Shown here: piece after piece, positions 42,666 to 51,505 of the stretch
Layout of the letters: each line of letters opens with the position of its first letter
Position numbering within the stretch: position 1 is the stretch's first letter
Source of the DNA: an uncultured Haliea sp.
GTDB taxonomy: Bacteria; Pseudomonadota; Gammaproteobacteria; Pseudomonadales; Halieaceae
Direction of reading: 5' to 3'
Length of the DNA: 64,000 bases
Assembly: GCA_913061145.1 (NCBI GenBank)
Contig: CAJXUQ010000013.1
Coordinates: forward strand, 1 to 64,000
Notes under the pieces: generated by a model
The model's database searches: none
Told to the model about the DNA's origin: nothing
What the model saw: only the letters and a program-made list of their open reading frames with translations
Made by a program: the position numbers and the translations under genes

Positions 42666-44158
42666 GCGCGCTGGAGCAGATACTGGCACGCCGCGCGGCA
42701 CAGGATCCGCAGTCGGTGGTGCTGGAAGATGGGCGCGTAACGGTCACCGCTGCAGACCTGGTGAAGGATGTCGCCCAGCTGGCGGCCGGCCTGCGCGCGT
42801 CCGGCCTGCAACGTATTGCGCTGCTTGCGGAAAACTCAGTGAACTGGGTGCGTGTCGACCTCGCGGCACAGGCGGCCGACCTCTGTCTGGTGCCGATACC
42901 GACTTTTTTCAGCGCTGGCCAGCGCGCCCATGTGTTGCAGGCATCCGGGGCGCAGGCGGTGATTGCCAGCCCCGCGCTGTGCCCATCGCTGGCAACCCTG
43001 CCCGGTGCAGGTGAGAGGGGCGACCTGCCTTTTGGTCTTACCTTGATGTTACTCGATGTGGGCGCAGGCGGTGCTGTACCGCCCGGGACGGCCAAAATCA
43101 CGTTCACCTCAGGCTCCACCGGCAACCCCAAGGGGGTCTGTCTTTCTACTCAGCAGTGCCTGCGGGTGGCGCAGTCGCTGGTGACAGCTGTGGGATTGAC
43201 GGCACCTCGTCATCTCTCGCTGTTGCCCTTAAGCACGTTGCTCGAAAATATCGCCGGTGTGTATATGCCACTGCTGGCCGGCGGTAGCATCGTCCTGCCG
43301 GCGCCGGCTGAGCTGGGTCTTGCAGGCAGCTCCGGCGTCGATGCAGAACGTCTGTTGGGCGCCCTTGCGCGCATCAACCCACAGACCCTGATCGTCATAC
43401 CGCAATTGTTGACGCTCTTTGATCAGGCCCTGCAAAGCGGCTGGCAGCCGCCACCTGCACTCGCGTTTGTGGCCGTAGGCGGGGCACGTGTTGCGCCCGA
43501 TCTGCTACAGCGCGTTCGGCGGGCAGGAGTGCCCGTGTACGAAGGCTACGGCCTGTCGGAGTGCGCGTCTGTGGTCAGCCTGAATACGCCGGAGTCGGAC
43601 CGCCCGGGAACCAGCGGGCGGGTACTGCCGCACGTCCGGGTCAGCGTCAGCGCGGGCGAGCTTGTGGTCGAAGGCAACCGTTTCCTTGGTTACCTTGATG
43701 ACCCTCGGAGCTGGCAGTCCGGCCCTGTCGCAACCGGCGACCTGGGCCAAATTGATGCTGACGGCTTCCTGACGGTGTCCGGTCGTCGCAAGCATCTGCT
43801 TATCAGCAGTTTTGGCCGCAACATCTCGCCGGAGTGGGTGGAAAGCGAGTTGCTGGCAGACGGCTGCCTGCGTCAGGTCGTGTTACTGGGTGATGACCGC
43901 CCCTTCTGCGTTGCCCTGGTCTACCCGACACGGCCTGAGTGCAGCGATACGGAGATTGGCGCCAGCATCGCAGCCGCCAACGCGGGCCTGCCAGACTATG
44001 CCCGTGCACAACGCTGGATTCGCCTGTTATCGCCGCTGTCCGCCGAGAATGGACTGCTTACCGAAAACGGGCGACCGCGCCGGGACCGGATTGCGGCGCA
44101 CTTCGCTGCGTCACTCGCTACGTGTTATTTATCCGAAAAGGAGTTGCTGGCAACATGA
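42662..44158 (+). CDS. AMP-dependent acyl/aryl ligase (ANL family), operon gene 2
   Basis: 498 residues from a GTG inside the preceding stop. ANL motifs in order: ITFTSGSTGNPKGVCLS (P-loop A3), LPLSTLLENIAGVYMPLLAGGS, VPVYEGYGLSECASVVSLN (A5), ATGDLGQIDADGFLTVSGRRKHLLISSFGRNISPEWVE (A7-A8), with the hinge S-G-R-R-K, and a C-terminal LTENGRPRRDRIAAHF that provides the A10 basic residue. It activates a carboxylic acid as acyl-AMP, then acyl-CoA or another thioester. A long-chain-ligase style but no clear substrate. Ends ATGA-coupled to the next gene. Confidence 0.9.
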   Translation: MSALEQILARRAAQDPQSVVLEDGRVTVTAADLVKDVAQLAAGLRASGLQRIALLAENSVNWVRVDLAAQAADLCLVPIPTFFSAGQRAHVLQASGAQAVIASPALCPSLATLPGAGERGDLPFGLTLMLLDVGAGGAVPPGTAKITFTSGSTGNPKGVCLSTQQCLRVAQSLVTAVGLTAPRHLSLLPLSTLLENIAGVYMPLLAGGSIVLPAPAELGLAGSSGVDAERLLGALARINPQTLIVIPQLLTLFDQALQSGWQPPPALAFVAVGGARVAPDLLQRVRRAGVPVYEGYGLSECASVVSLNTPESDRPGTSGRVLPHVRVSVSAGELVVEGNRFLGYLDDPRSWQSGPVATGDLGQIDADGFLTVSGRRKHLLISSFGRNISPEWVESELLADGCLRQVVLLGDDRPFCVALVYPTRPECSDTEIGASIAAANAGLPDYARAQRWIRLLSPLSAENGLLTENGRPRRDRIAAHFAASLATCYLSEKELLAT

Positions 44159-44841
44159 ATGATTCAGGCAATGGTTTCTTCCAGACGCTGCAGAATGCCA
44201 CCCTCGCAGAACGCGAGGCCCTGGTGGCCACGGACCTGGTGCGTGATGCACTGGCCGGGAAGCTGACGACGGAGCGCTACGTTGCGTTTCTGGTACAGGC
44301 CTATCACCACGTCCGGCATACCGTACCCCTGCTGATGGCGGCGGGGGCGCGCATGCCGGCAGACAAGGAGTGGCTGCGCACGGCACTGGCTGAATACATC
44401 GAGGAGGAACTCGGCCATCAGGAATGGATTCTCAACGATATCGAAGCCTGCGGCTACGACCGCGACAGGGCCCGACTCAGCGTGCCCAATCGCGCGACCG
44501 AGTTGATGGTTGCCTACGCGTACCACGTTATTGATCGGGTAAATCCGGTGGGCTTTTTCGGCATGGTTCATGTGTTGGAAGGGACCTCCATTCGTGTTGC
44601 CGATAGCGCTGCGGACGCGATCGCGGCATCCACTGGACTGTCGCGCAAGGCCTTCAGCTATTTGCGTTCCCACGGCGCCCTGGACATCGAGCACGTACAG
44701 TTCTTTGAAAACCTGATGAACCGTATCGACCAGCCAGAGGATCAGCGGCAGATACTGCATTGCGCGCGTATCTTCTATCACCTGTATGCGGATGTGTTCC
44801 GCAGCGTCAGCGCCGATCAGGCGCAGCGCCTTGCGGCTTAG
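44155..44841 (+). CDS. Haem-oxygenase-like putative diiron oxidase (TenA/PqqC-like fold), operon gene 3
   Basis: 228 residues, all helical. Candidate metal ligands: Glu85-x-x-His88 (EELGHQEW), Glu142 (HVLEGTS), Asp177 and His180 (GALDIEHVQFF), the E-x-x-H…E…D-x-x-H layout seen in haem-oxygenase-like diiron enzymes such as UndA, CADD and BesC. These proteins are often labelled TenA-family regulators, which the sequence does not support. Expected chemistry: O2-dependent oxidation, desaturation or decarboxylation of an activated or free acid. Product unknown. An iron permease in the same operon fits an iron enzyme. Confidence 0.8.
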   Translation: MNDSGNGFFQTLQNATLAEREALVATDLVRDALAGKLTTERYVAFLVQAYHHVRHTVPLLMAAGARMPADKEWLRTALAEYIEEELGHQEWILNDIEACGYDRDRARLSVPNRATELMVAYAYHVIDRVNPVGFFGMVHVLEGTSIRVADSAADAIAASTGLSRKAFSYLRSHGALDIEHVQFFENLMNRIDQPEDQRQILHCARIFYHLYADVFRSVSADQAQRLAA

Positions 44842-44849
44842 GTGACAGT

Positions 44850-45644
44850 ATGCATATAGCAGGTCAGCGGGTTCTACTCACCGGCGCCGCAGGGGGCATC
44901 GGCCAGGCCTGTGCGCGGGCGCTCGCAGCGGCGGGCGCATCACTGCTGCTCGTGTCGCGCAATGGCGATGTGCTGGAGTCATTGCGCACATCGCTGGTCG
45001 GTGATGGGCATCGCGTGCTGGTCGCCGACCTTGCCACACCCGCGGGGCGGGCGGCGGTCATCGCCGCTGCTCAGGATGCCGATGGATTGATCAACAACGC
45101 CGGTGTCAATCATTTCGGTCTGTTTGCCGAGCAGGATGAATCGCAGTGGCGCCAGACGCTGGAACTGAATCTCATGGTACCCATGCTGCTCGTGCAGGGT
45201 TTGTTGCCGGTTCTGCAGGCGCGGCGGGGTTGGGTGGTCAACGTGGGGTCCGCATTTGGCAGCATCGGCTTTCCGGGCTATGCGGTCTACAGTGCCAGCA
45301 AATTCGGGCTGCGTGGATTCACCGAGGCGCTGCGCCGCGAACTCGCTGACAGCGGCGTCAGCCTGCACTACCTTGCGCCCAGAGCCACAGCGACGGATAT
45401 GAATGCAGGGCCCACAGCGGCGATGAACGCCGAACTGGGTACAGCCGTGGATGAGCCCGAGCGGGTAGCCGCTGAATTGCTGGCGCTGCTGCACTCGGCG
45501 CGTGGCGTGCGGTTTGTGGGCTGGCCCGAGCGCTTTTTCATCAAGCTCAACGGCCTCTTTCCGTCGCTGGTGGAAAAGTCACTGATCAAGCAGCTTCCGG
45601 CTATTCGCCGTCACGCGCTGGCTGCCCGGGGTGCCGGCGAGTAA
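44850..45644 (+). CDS. Short-chain dehydrogenase/reductase, operon gene 4
   Basis: 264 residues from ATG 44850. Rossmann loop LLTGAAGGIGQACARAL, NNAG in DGLINNAGVNHFG, catalytic Ser in NVGSAFGSIGFPG, and YAVYSASKFGLRGF with Tyr-x-x-x-Lys. The Arg/Ser pattern after the second strand (LVSRNGD) suggests NADP. The C-terminus (RFFIKLNGLFPSLVEKSLIKQLPAIRRHA) is amphipathic and basic, like the SDRs that act on lipid or polyketide substrates at the membrane. Eight bases after gene 3. Confidence 0.92.
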   Translation: MHIAGQRVLLTGAAGGIGQACARALAAAGASLLLVSRNGDVLESLRTSLVGDGHRVLVADLATPAGRAAVIAAAQDADGLINNAGVNHFGLFAEQDESQWRQTLELNLMVPMLLVQGLLPVLQARRGWVVNVGSAFGSIGFPGYAVYSASKFGLRGFTEALRRELADSGVSLHYLAPRATATDMNAGPTAAMNAELGTAVDEPERVAAELLALLHSARGVRFVGWPERFFIKLNGLFPSLVEKSLIKQLPAIRRHALAARGAGE

Positions 45645-45653
45645 ACTGGTCAC

Positions 45654-46316
45654 ATGCGTATTCTCCTGGTTGAAGATGACAGATCCCTTGCTGCCGGCCT
45701 GCAGGCCGCGCTGAGCCGGGAGGGTTTTGCCGTGAACCATGTTGCCTCAGGCGGGCAGGCACTGTCCGCTGTGCGGGCCGAGGCGCCGGATATGGTGGTA
45801 CTGGATCTGGGGCTGCCGGACATGGATGGGCTACAGGTGCTGCGTGCACTGCGCGAAACGCACCGCAGTCTGCCAGTCCTGTTATTGACTGCGCGGGACG
45901 GGGCTGATGATAAAGTGCGCGGTCTGGATCACGGTGCCGACGACTACATGGCGAAACCATTCGATGTGAAGGAACTGGCCGCCCGCCTGCGGGTCATCGA
46001 ACGTCGCTTGTCGAACACAGCGGCCAGCAGCTGTCTTACGGTTGGCCGCGTGGCACTGGATACCGCGGCGCACACGGTCATGGTTGGCGATCAACCGCTC
46101 GATCTTCCGCGACGCGAGTACATGCTGCTGAAGGCGTTGATGGAGAGCGTGGGCAAGGTACTGACACGCGAGTCCCTGGAGGGGCGTCTCTACAGCTGGG
46201 GCGAAGAAGTGAGCAGCAATGCGCTGGAAGTCCATATTCACCACCTGCGCAAGAAGCTTCCGGACGACTTTATCAAGACGGTGCGGGGTATTGGCTACAC
46301 CGTGCCGCGGCAATGA
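45654..46316 (+). CDS. OmpR-family response regulator (QseB/PmrA-like), operon gene 5
   Basis: 220 residues. Receiver domain with Asp8, Asp9 and the phosphorylated Asp51 in VVLDLGLPDMDG, Thr/Lys pair in LLLTARDGADD and MAKPFD. The Trans_reg_C winged helix is at 125-218 (LPRREYMLLKALMESVGKVLTRESLEGRLYSWGEEVSSNALEVHIHHLRKKL). The WGEEVSSNALEVH segment is typical of the QseB/PmrA/TctD branch. It overlaps the kinase start (ATGA). It probably binds the repeat at 41887-41903. Confidence 0.93.
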   Translation: MRILLVEDDRSLAAGLQAALSREGFAVNHVASGGQALSAVRAEAPDMVVLDLGLPDMDGLQVLRALRETHRSLPVLLLTARDGADDKVRGLDHGADDYMAKPFDVKELAARLRVIERRLSNTAASSCLTVGRVALDTAAHTVMVGDQPLDLPRREYMLLKALMESVGKVLTRESLEGRLYSWGEEVSSNALEVHIHHLRKKLPDDFIKTVRGIGYTVPRQ

Positions 46317-47629
46317 AGTCTATACGCCGTTCGCTGGTTACCATGCTGATCGCGGCGTTCACGCTGGTGTCTTTTGTGGCTGCACTGAATGGTTACCGCG
46401 CCAGCATGGACAAAGCGGAGGACCTGCTGGACGCACAGCTACAGTATTCCGCGGAGATTCTCGTTGGTCTCGGGGGTGGCGGTATAACGTCACAATCCCT
46501 CGGCAGCGGCGTGGAGGGCTTTGTCTTCCAGATATGGGAGGATGAACGCCCGGTGCTGCGCTCTGCCGCGGCGCCCGAAACGCCGATAACGGCGTTTACT
46601 GCGGGTTACCGGTATGCCAATTTCGGCGGTTATCGCTGGCGCACACTGACCGTCGCCATGGGGGACCGGCGCTGGGGAATGGTGGCAGAGCGGGCCGATG
46701 TGCGCCACACCCTGGCCGAAAGCGTCGTGCTGGAATCCGTGATTCCCCTGTTGCTCTGGTTGCCGGTTGCGGCATTGCTGATCTGGGTGCTGGTGGGCTG
46801 GGGATTGGCACCGCTGCGGGAGCTTAGCGAGCAGATCAATCGCAAGGCCACGGACGACCTTACTCCGCTCCCTGACACGGATCCGCCGGCCGAGCTGCAG
46901 CAGGTGATTACCTCGACCAACGGCCTGCTGCTGCGCCTGGCTGCCGCATTGCAGCGGGAAAAGCATTTCGCCTCTCATGCCGCTCACGAGTTACGTACGC
47001 CCATCAGCGCGCTGAAGATTCACCTGCACAATCTCGAAAATGAAGTCCCGGCGGGGAGCAGTGCCCTGCAGCATGCCACCGAGGGCATCGAACGTATGCA
47101 CCACCTGGTCGAACAGCTACTGGACCTTGCACGCACGCAGCCGGAGTTGATCAAGGCCAACTTTCAGACCGTCGACCTGCATACGCTCGCACAGCGGGTA
47201 ACGGCTGAGATGTGGCCCGCGTTCGAATCGCGTCACCAGTCGCTATCGCTACAGGGTGAGCCCGCCGTCATGCAGGGTGACGAGACCATGCTGGCGATTC
47301 TGTTGCGCAACCTGCTCGACAATGCACGCAAGTATACGCCAGAGGGCGGAGAAATTACGGTGTTCGCGGGAAGTCGAGCCGGTGTGCCCCTGCTGGAGGT
47401 TGCCGACAGCGGGCCGGGAATTCCCTGCGCTGAGCGGGAGCGCGTTTTTGAGCGGTTTTACCGGGTCGGCACCAGCGCCAGTGAGAGCATCGCCGGAGCC
47501 GGTTTGGGTCTGGCGATCACCCAGCACATCGTGCAACTGCACGGTGCGAAGGTGCAGCTCTCCGACAGCCCTCTGGGCAGCGGCCTGGCCGTCACGGTGC
47601 AGTTTCCGGTTGTGAGGGTCGCGTCATGA
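46313..47629 (+). CDS. Sensor histidine kinase, operon gene 6
   Basis: 438 residues. One helix at 5-25, a periplasmic sensor of about 110 residues, a second helix at about 145-165, and a HAMP-like linker. The phosphoacceptor is His225 in HAAHELRTPISALK. ATPase motifs: N-box LLRNLLDNARKYTPEGG, G1 VADSGPGIP, F-box ERVFERFYRVG and G2 SIAGAGLGLAITQHIV. It pairs with the regulator before it. The sensor lacks obvious metal clusters of His, Cys or Glu, so the signal is not evident. Its stop overlaps the next start. Confidence 0.93.
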   Translation: MKSIRRSLVTMLIAAFTLVSFVAALNGYRASMDKAEDLLDAQLQYSAEILVGLGGGGITSQSLGSGVEGFVFQIWEDERPVLRSAAAPETPITAFTAGYRYANFGGYRWRTLTVAMGDRRWGMVAERADVRHTLAESVVLESVIPLLLWLPVAALLIWVLVGWGLAPLRELSEQINRKATDDLTPLPDTDPPAELQQVITSTNGLLLRLAAALQREKHFASHAAHELRTPISALKIHLHNLENEVPAGSSALQHATEGIERMHHLVEQLLDLARTQPELIKANFQTVDLHTLAQRVTAEMWPAFESRHQSLSLQGEPAVMQGDETMLAILLRNLLDNARKYTPEGGEITVFAGSRAGVPLLEVADSGPGIPCAERERVFERFYRVGTSASESIAGAGLGLAITQHIVQLHGAKVQLSDSPLGSGLAVTVQFPVVRVAS

Positions 47630-47958
47630 AGCCTGCGCAGCGGTGGGCCTGCGCCGTGCTGTGTAGCTTCGCGGTCGGTATGGCGCAGGCGCGCACACCG
47701 GTTTTTGAGTTGGAAATCCGTGATCACCTGTTCATTCCCGAGGAAATCGTTATTCCGGCCAACACCAAGGTGAAGCTTGTAGTCATCAACCATGATGTCA
47801 CCCCGGAGGAGTTCGAGAGTTACGAATTGAATCGCGAGAAGGTCATTCTCGGGGGCAGCAAGGCCAATATCTTCATTGGGCCATTGGCACCTGGCGTGTA
47901 CCCTTTTTTTGGTGAATTCAACCCACGCACGGCGCAGGGCAGGGTGGTGGTGGAATGA
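47626..47958 (+). CDS. Periplasmic cupredoxin-fold protein (EfeO/FtrB-like), operon gene 7
   Basis: 110 residues. Signal peptide to MAQA. The mature protein is a Cupredoxin_1 domain: FELEIRDHLFIPEEIVIPANTKVKLVVINHDVTPEEFESYELNREKVILGGSKANIFIGPLAPGVYPFFGEF matches the N-terminal domain of EfeO and the FtrB partners of FTR1 permeases (described in pieces). No cysteine and no C-terminal Met, so no classical type 1 copper site; acidic EEFES and the HD, NRE side chains may bind metal instead. It is directly before the permease, so it should deliver or oxidise iron for it. Confidence 0.85.
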   Translation: MKPAQRWACAVLCSFAVGMAQARTPVFELEIRDHLFIPEEIVIPANTKVKLVVINHDVTPEEFESYELNREKVILGGSKANIFIGPLAPGVYPFFGEFNPRTAQGRVVVE

Positions 47959-47967
47959 GGACCTGTC

Positions 47968-48750
47968 GTGTTTCTTAATTCAGTGGTTATCGTCCTGCGC
48001 GAGGTGCTGGAGGCGGCGGTGCTGGTGAGTGCCCTGCTGGCCCTGGCGCGCTGTATTCGCCTTGGAAACCGCTGGTTGTGGCTCGCCGTGCCGCTGGCGG
48101 CGGCGGGAGTGACGCTCTATGCCTCGTTTCTGGCGACGATTACCGATGCGCTGGACGGCGCAGGTCAGGAGGTGGTGAATGCCAGTCTGCAAGCGGGCGT
48201 GTACCTGCTGCTGGTGCCCATTCTCGCGCTCAGTTGGCGTGCACAGAGGCGGCCGCGTCTACTGATGGTATTGATGGCAATCGCCATCAGCCTGGCGATC
48301 GTGCGCGAGTGCGCAGAGATACAGATTTATGTGCGTGCCTTTGCCGCACTCGGTGAACACGCGGCGGCCGTCTGGGCAGGCAGTGCCCTGGGCATGGGCA
48401 TAGGCATCAGTGCCGGAGTGCTGGTCTACGGTGCCCTGCGGGCCTTGCCACGGCGTTGGGCCCTGTGGGGCTGCTGTGCGGCCCTGGCCCTGATTGGCGC
48501 CGGCATGCTCATGCAGGCCACCCTGTTACTGGAACAGGTGGATTGGTTGCCGGATCAGTCCCCGCTCTGGGACAGCTCGGCGCTACTCAGCGAACAATCG
48601 TTTTTTGGTGAACTGCTGTACGCCGTACTGGGCTACGAAGCCACGCCCGGGGCGCTGCAGGTGGGCCTGTATCTGGGCAGTCTGGCGCTGGCCGGTGTTG
48701 CGCTCTGGTGGGGCAGTAAAGGGAGGGCCGGACATGCGGTCAGGGAATAG
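47968..48750 (+). CDS. FTR1-family iron permease, operon gene 8
   Basis: 260 residues from a GTG, with seven or so hydrophobic helices. Both family motifs R-E-x-x-E are present: REVLEA in the first helix and RECAEI in the fourth, the residues thought to bind ferric iron during transport. It is shorter than EfeU (about 276) but complete. The usual P19 iron-binding lipoprotein and the ferredoxin-like FtrD are absent; the neighbours are the cupredoxin protein and a putative outer-membrane protein. Confidence 0.88.
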   Translation: MFLNSVVIVLREVLEAAVLVSALLALARCIRLGNRWLWLAVPLAAAGVTLYASFLATITDALDGAGQEVVNASLQAGVYLLLVPILALSWRAQRRPRLLMVLMAIAISLAIVRECAEIQIYVRAFAALGEHAAAVWAGSALGMGIGISAGVLVYGALRALPRRWALWGCCAALALIGAGMLMQATLLLEQVDWLPDQSPLWDSSALLSEQSFFGELLYAVLGYEATPGALQVGLYLGSLALAGVALWWGSKGRAGHAVRE

Positions 48751-49456
48751 CCCCAGGGGGTTGATGCTGGCGGTGTTTGCGGCGCTTCCAACAGCCGTTC
48801 TGGCCGACGGCAGCGTTGTCGACAAGGTCTATCACCCCTATGTGGAACAGCTGGAATGGGAGCTGGAGTGGCGCGCGGTGCAGGAACACAATCCACCCGC
48901 CGGCGAGGCACAACGGCAGGCCACACACCGTGTCGGTCTGGGTCGAGCCGTGTCGGAGTTCCTGTTTGCCGAAGCGTATCTGGTCGGCCGGGAGGGCAGC
49001 GACAGCGGATTTACCATCGACGCCTGGGAGTTGGAGGCACTGTGGCAACTGTCAGAGCAGGGGGAGTTTCTGCTCGATTACGGCCTGTTGTTCGAGTTGG
49101 AGAAGTATCGACACGAAGAAATCTGGGAGTACTCCACCACCTTGTTACTGGAGCGAGAACTGGGTCGTTTCAGTGCGACAGCCAACGTCGGGGTCATCTA
49201 CGAGTGGGGTGATGACATTGAGGACGAGTTCGAGACCGCCGCCGCGCTGCAGGCGCGCTACCGTCACTCCCCGTTACTGGAGCCAGCGCTGGAACTCTAC
49301 CTGGGCGAAGACACCCGGGCACTGGGCCCCATGCTGCTGGGCATGGCGCGCCTGGGCAGCCGCCAGGCGCTGCGCTGGGAGGCAGGCGTTGTCTGGGGTC
49401 TGGATGCGACCACCGCAGACTACACGCTGCGCGCGGTGCTGGAGTACGAGTTCTGA
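48734..49456 (+). CDS. Putative outer-membrane beta-barrel protein, operon gene 9
   Basis: 240 residues from ATG 48734, inside the permease end (17 bp overlap). Signal peptide MRSGNSPRGLMLAVFAALPTAVLA. The mature part has short alternating strands (LEWELEWRAVQ, LLLERELGRFSATANVGVIYEWG, LRWEAGVVWGLDATTADYTLRAVLEYEF) and ends in phenylalanine, as outer-membrane barrels do. No family was recognised. Position suggests it moves the metal or the product across the outer membrane. Its 3' end overlaps the convergent gene by 37 bp. Confidence 0.65.
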   Translation: MRSGNSPRGLMLAVFAALPTAVLADGSVVDKVYHPYVEQLEWELEWRAVQEHNPPAGEAQRQATHRVGLGRAVSEFLFAEAYLVGREGSDSGFTIDAWELEALWQLSEQGEFLLDYGLLFELEKYRHEEIWEYSTTLLLERELGRFSATANVGVIYEWGDDIEDEFETAAALQARYRHSPLLEPALELYLGEDTRALGPMLLGMARLGSRQALRWEAGVVWGLDATTADYTLRAVLEYEF

Positions 49457-50235
49457 GCGAGCAGGGGCAATTGCTGCAGTAGGGCCTGCGATACGAAGTA
49501 CACCATGAAGTTGGCATAGGCGATGGCAGGATAGTGGCCGCTGCCATACAACCAGAACTGGCCGATCATGCCATCGGCGACCGTTGCCATGGCGGCACCC
49601 AGAGCGACCCAGTGACCGCGGCGGCCAAAGGCCAGCCCTATCCACAGTGCGCAGGGCAGCATGAGCGCGATCAGGATCGAGTAGGCACCCGTAAGCCAGG
49701 CAATGTAGGCGGCTGTGCCTGGCAGGAGTACCTGGAAGAAGGCGAAAAGGCCGCCGGCGGCGGCGAGTACCATCGGCACGACACGCCACAGTGGGTGCAC
49801 CCGGCCCCGGGTTGCCAGCCAGACGGCGGCCAGCAGCAGCGCGTATCCCGGGAAGAAGAACCAGACTGAATCCGCCAGATAGCTGTGCTGGACGACGTCA
49901 TCGTAGCTGTAGAAGCGCGCCGGCACATTGCGGTTCACGGCGTCGCCGAGCAGACACACAGTGAGACCGGCGACGGTGAGGTCTGCAACCGCACAGTGTC
50001 TTGCGGTACTGGTCTGGTAGACCCAGCGGCGAATGCGCCAGCCATTCCACAGCAGGCCGCCCAGCAGCCCCATTTCCAGCGCCGCGAGCAGGATCTTCCA
50101 GGTACCACTCTCCACCTGTGCGATCCAGAATGCACTTTGCAGCAGGATGATGGCGGTGCACAGCAGCCAGGGCAGCCGGCGTAGCGGCAGGGGTGGAATG
50201 GCATCACGGCCGGTTGCGCTGGTCGGGTGGTGCAT
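49420..50235 (-). CDS. Polytopic membrane protein of unknown function
   Basis: 271 residues with about seven or eight hydrophobic segments. Conserved-looking polar residues lie at GDAVNRNVPARFYSYDDVVQHSYLADSVWFF, and a second around TVADGMIGQFWLYGSGHYPAIAYANFMVYF. The helix number and the D…N pattern faintly recall YhhN/lysoplasmalogenase-like proteins, but I do not assign a function. It lies 8 bp after the MsrAB gene on the same strand, so it is likely co-expressed with it, and its 3' end overlaps the convergent operon end. Confidence 0.55.
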   Translation of the reverse strand: MHHPTSATGRDAIPPLPLRRLPWLLCTAIILLQSAFWIAQVESGTWKILLAALEMGLLGGLLWNGWRIRRWVYQTSTARHCAVADLTVAGLTVCLLGDAVNRNVPARFYSYDDVVQHSYLADSVWFFFPGYALLLAAVWLATRGRVHPLWRVVPMVLAAAGGLFAFFQVLLPGTAAYIAWLTGAYSILIALMLPCALWIGLAFGRRGHWVALGAAMATVADGMIGQFWLYGSGHYPAIAYANFMVYFVSQALLQQLPLLAQNSYSSTARSV

Positions 50236-50243
50236 GGCGTGCC

Positions 50244-51380
50244 TCAGTCCTCGCCGGTCACGGCGGGAATGTAGTCGCCGTAACCTGCGGCCGCCATATT
50301 CTCAAGCGGAATGAAGCGCATCGCTGCCGAGTTCATGCAGTAGCGCAGTCCGGTGGGCGCAGGACCGTCATCAAACACGTGACCGAGATGGGAGTCCGCA
50401 TAGCGGCTGCGAATTTCTGTGCGCGCGATGAAAAAGCTGCTGTCATCCCGTTCCACAACACTGTCCCCGCTGATCGGTCGAGTGAAACTGGGCCACCCGG
50501 TGCCCGATTTAAATTTATCGCGCGAGGAAAAGAGCGGCTCCCCGGATACGATGTCCACATAGATCCCTGCCCGCTTTTCGTCCCAGTAGGCGTTGTTGAA
50601 GGCACGCTCGGTTCCATCCTGGCGCGCCACCCGGAACTGTTCGGCGGTGAGGCGCTGGCGCAGGACTTCGTCAGAGGGGCGCACGAAACGTTCAGGATCG
50701 AAGGCCGTTTGCGTGCCCGCTGCTGTCGGAGCAGGACGAAAACGGGAGAAATCAAGCGTCTGCTCGTCCCCCCATACCCGGTCTATGAACTGATAGCGCC
50801 CCGAATTGAAGGTATAGAACTGGTAGCGCAGTGGATTCTTGCTGGCGTAATCCTGATGGTAGTCTTCTGCATCGTAGAATGCCGTGAAAGGCGTAATTTC
50901 GATGACCACAGGTGTGTCGTAGCGGCCAGAAGCCTCCAGCGCATCCCTTGACGCCTGCGCGACGCGCTGCTGCTCCTCGGAGTGATAGAAAATGGCCGGG
51001 CGGTACTGGCGGCCTCGATCAACGAATTGCCCGTCCGCGTCGGTGGGGTCCATAAAGCGCCAGAAGCCCTCCACCAAACCCTCGTAGGTGATCACGGTGG
51101 GGTCATAGTACACCTGCACTGCTTCGGTATGGCCGGTTTTGCCGGCGGAGACCTGCTTGTAGTCCGGGTTCTTTTCGGTACCGCCGCTGTAGCCGGAGAC
51201 CGACTCCACAACGCCGGGTATCTTCTCAAAGCCCTCTTCCACGCACCAGAAGCAACCGCCGGCAAAGGTTGCCACGGCGAGGCCCGTATCGGCGGGCGCA
51301 TAGGCGGATCGGGTGTGGCCAGGTGAGGCTCCGACAAAGGCTGCCAGCAGCAGGGCCGCCAGTCTGAGGGTATAACGCAT
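50244..51380 (-). CDS. msrAB: Exported MsrA-MsrB fusion, peptide methionine sulfoxide reductase
   Basis: 378 residues. Signal peptide to about residue 24, so it acts in the periplasm. MsrA domain first: catalytic Cys43 in [19 protein letters not shown], reducing S-sulfoxides, with the recycling region further on. MsrB domain at about 235-365: [11 protein letters not shown] and [31 protein letters not shown], with Cys348 as the catalytic cysteine for R-sulfoxides. No N-terminal thioredoxin domain, unlike the three-domain PilB. Repairs oxidised methionines in envelope proteins. Electron donor unknown here. Confidence 0.93.
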   Translation of the reverse strand: MRYTLRLAALLLAAFVGASPGHTRSAYAPADTGLAVATFAGGCFWCVEEGFEKIPGVVESVSGYSGGTEKNPDYKQVSAGKTGHTEAVQVYYDPTVITYEGLVEGFWRFMDPTDADGQFVDRGRQYRPAIFYHSEEQQRVAQASRDALEASGRYDTPVVIEITPFTAFYDAEDYHQDYASKNPLRYQFYTFNSGRYQFIDRVWGDEQTLDFSRFRPAPTAAGTQTAFDPERFVRPSDEVLRQRLTAEQFRVARQDGTERAFNNAYWDEKRAGIYVDIVSGEPLFSSRDKFKSGTGWPSFTRPISGDSVVERDDSSFFIARTEIRSRYADSHLGHVFDDGPAPTGLRYCMNSAAMRFIPLENMAAAGYGDYIPAVTGED

Positions 51381-51505
51381 GGTGTGCTCCTTTGAGAGGG
51401 GTCGCGCTTGCTACGCGCTGCAACGCTCAGGCGATGACAACACGGCGGCGGTCAGCAGTAGACCCCGTTACCGGTTGCGGAGTTCCATCGGGTGGTGGCG
51501 GTGAT

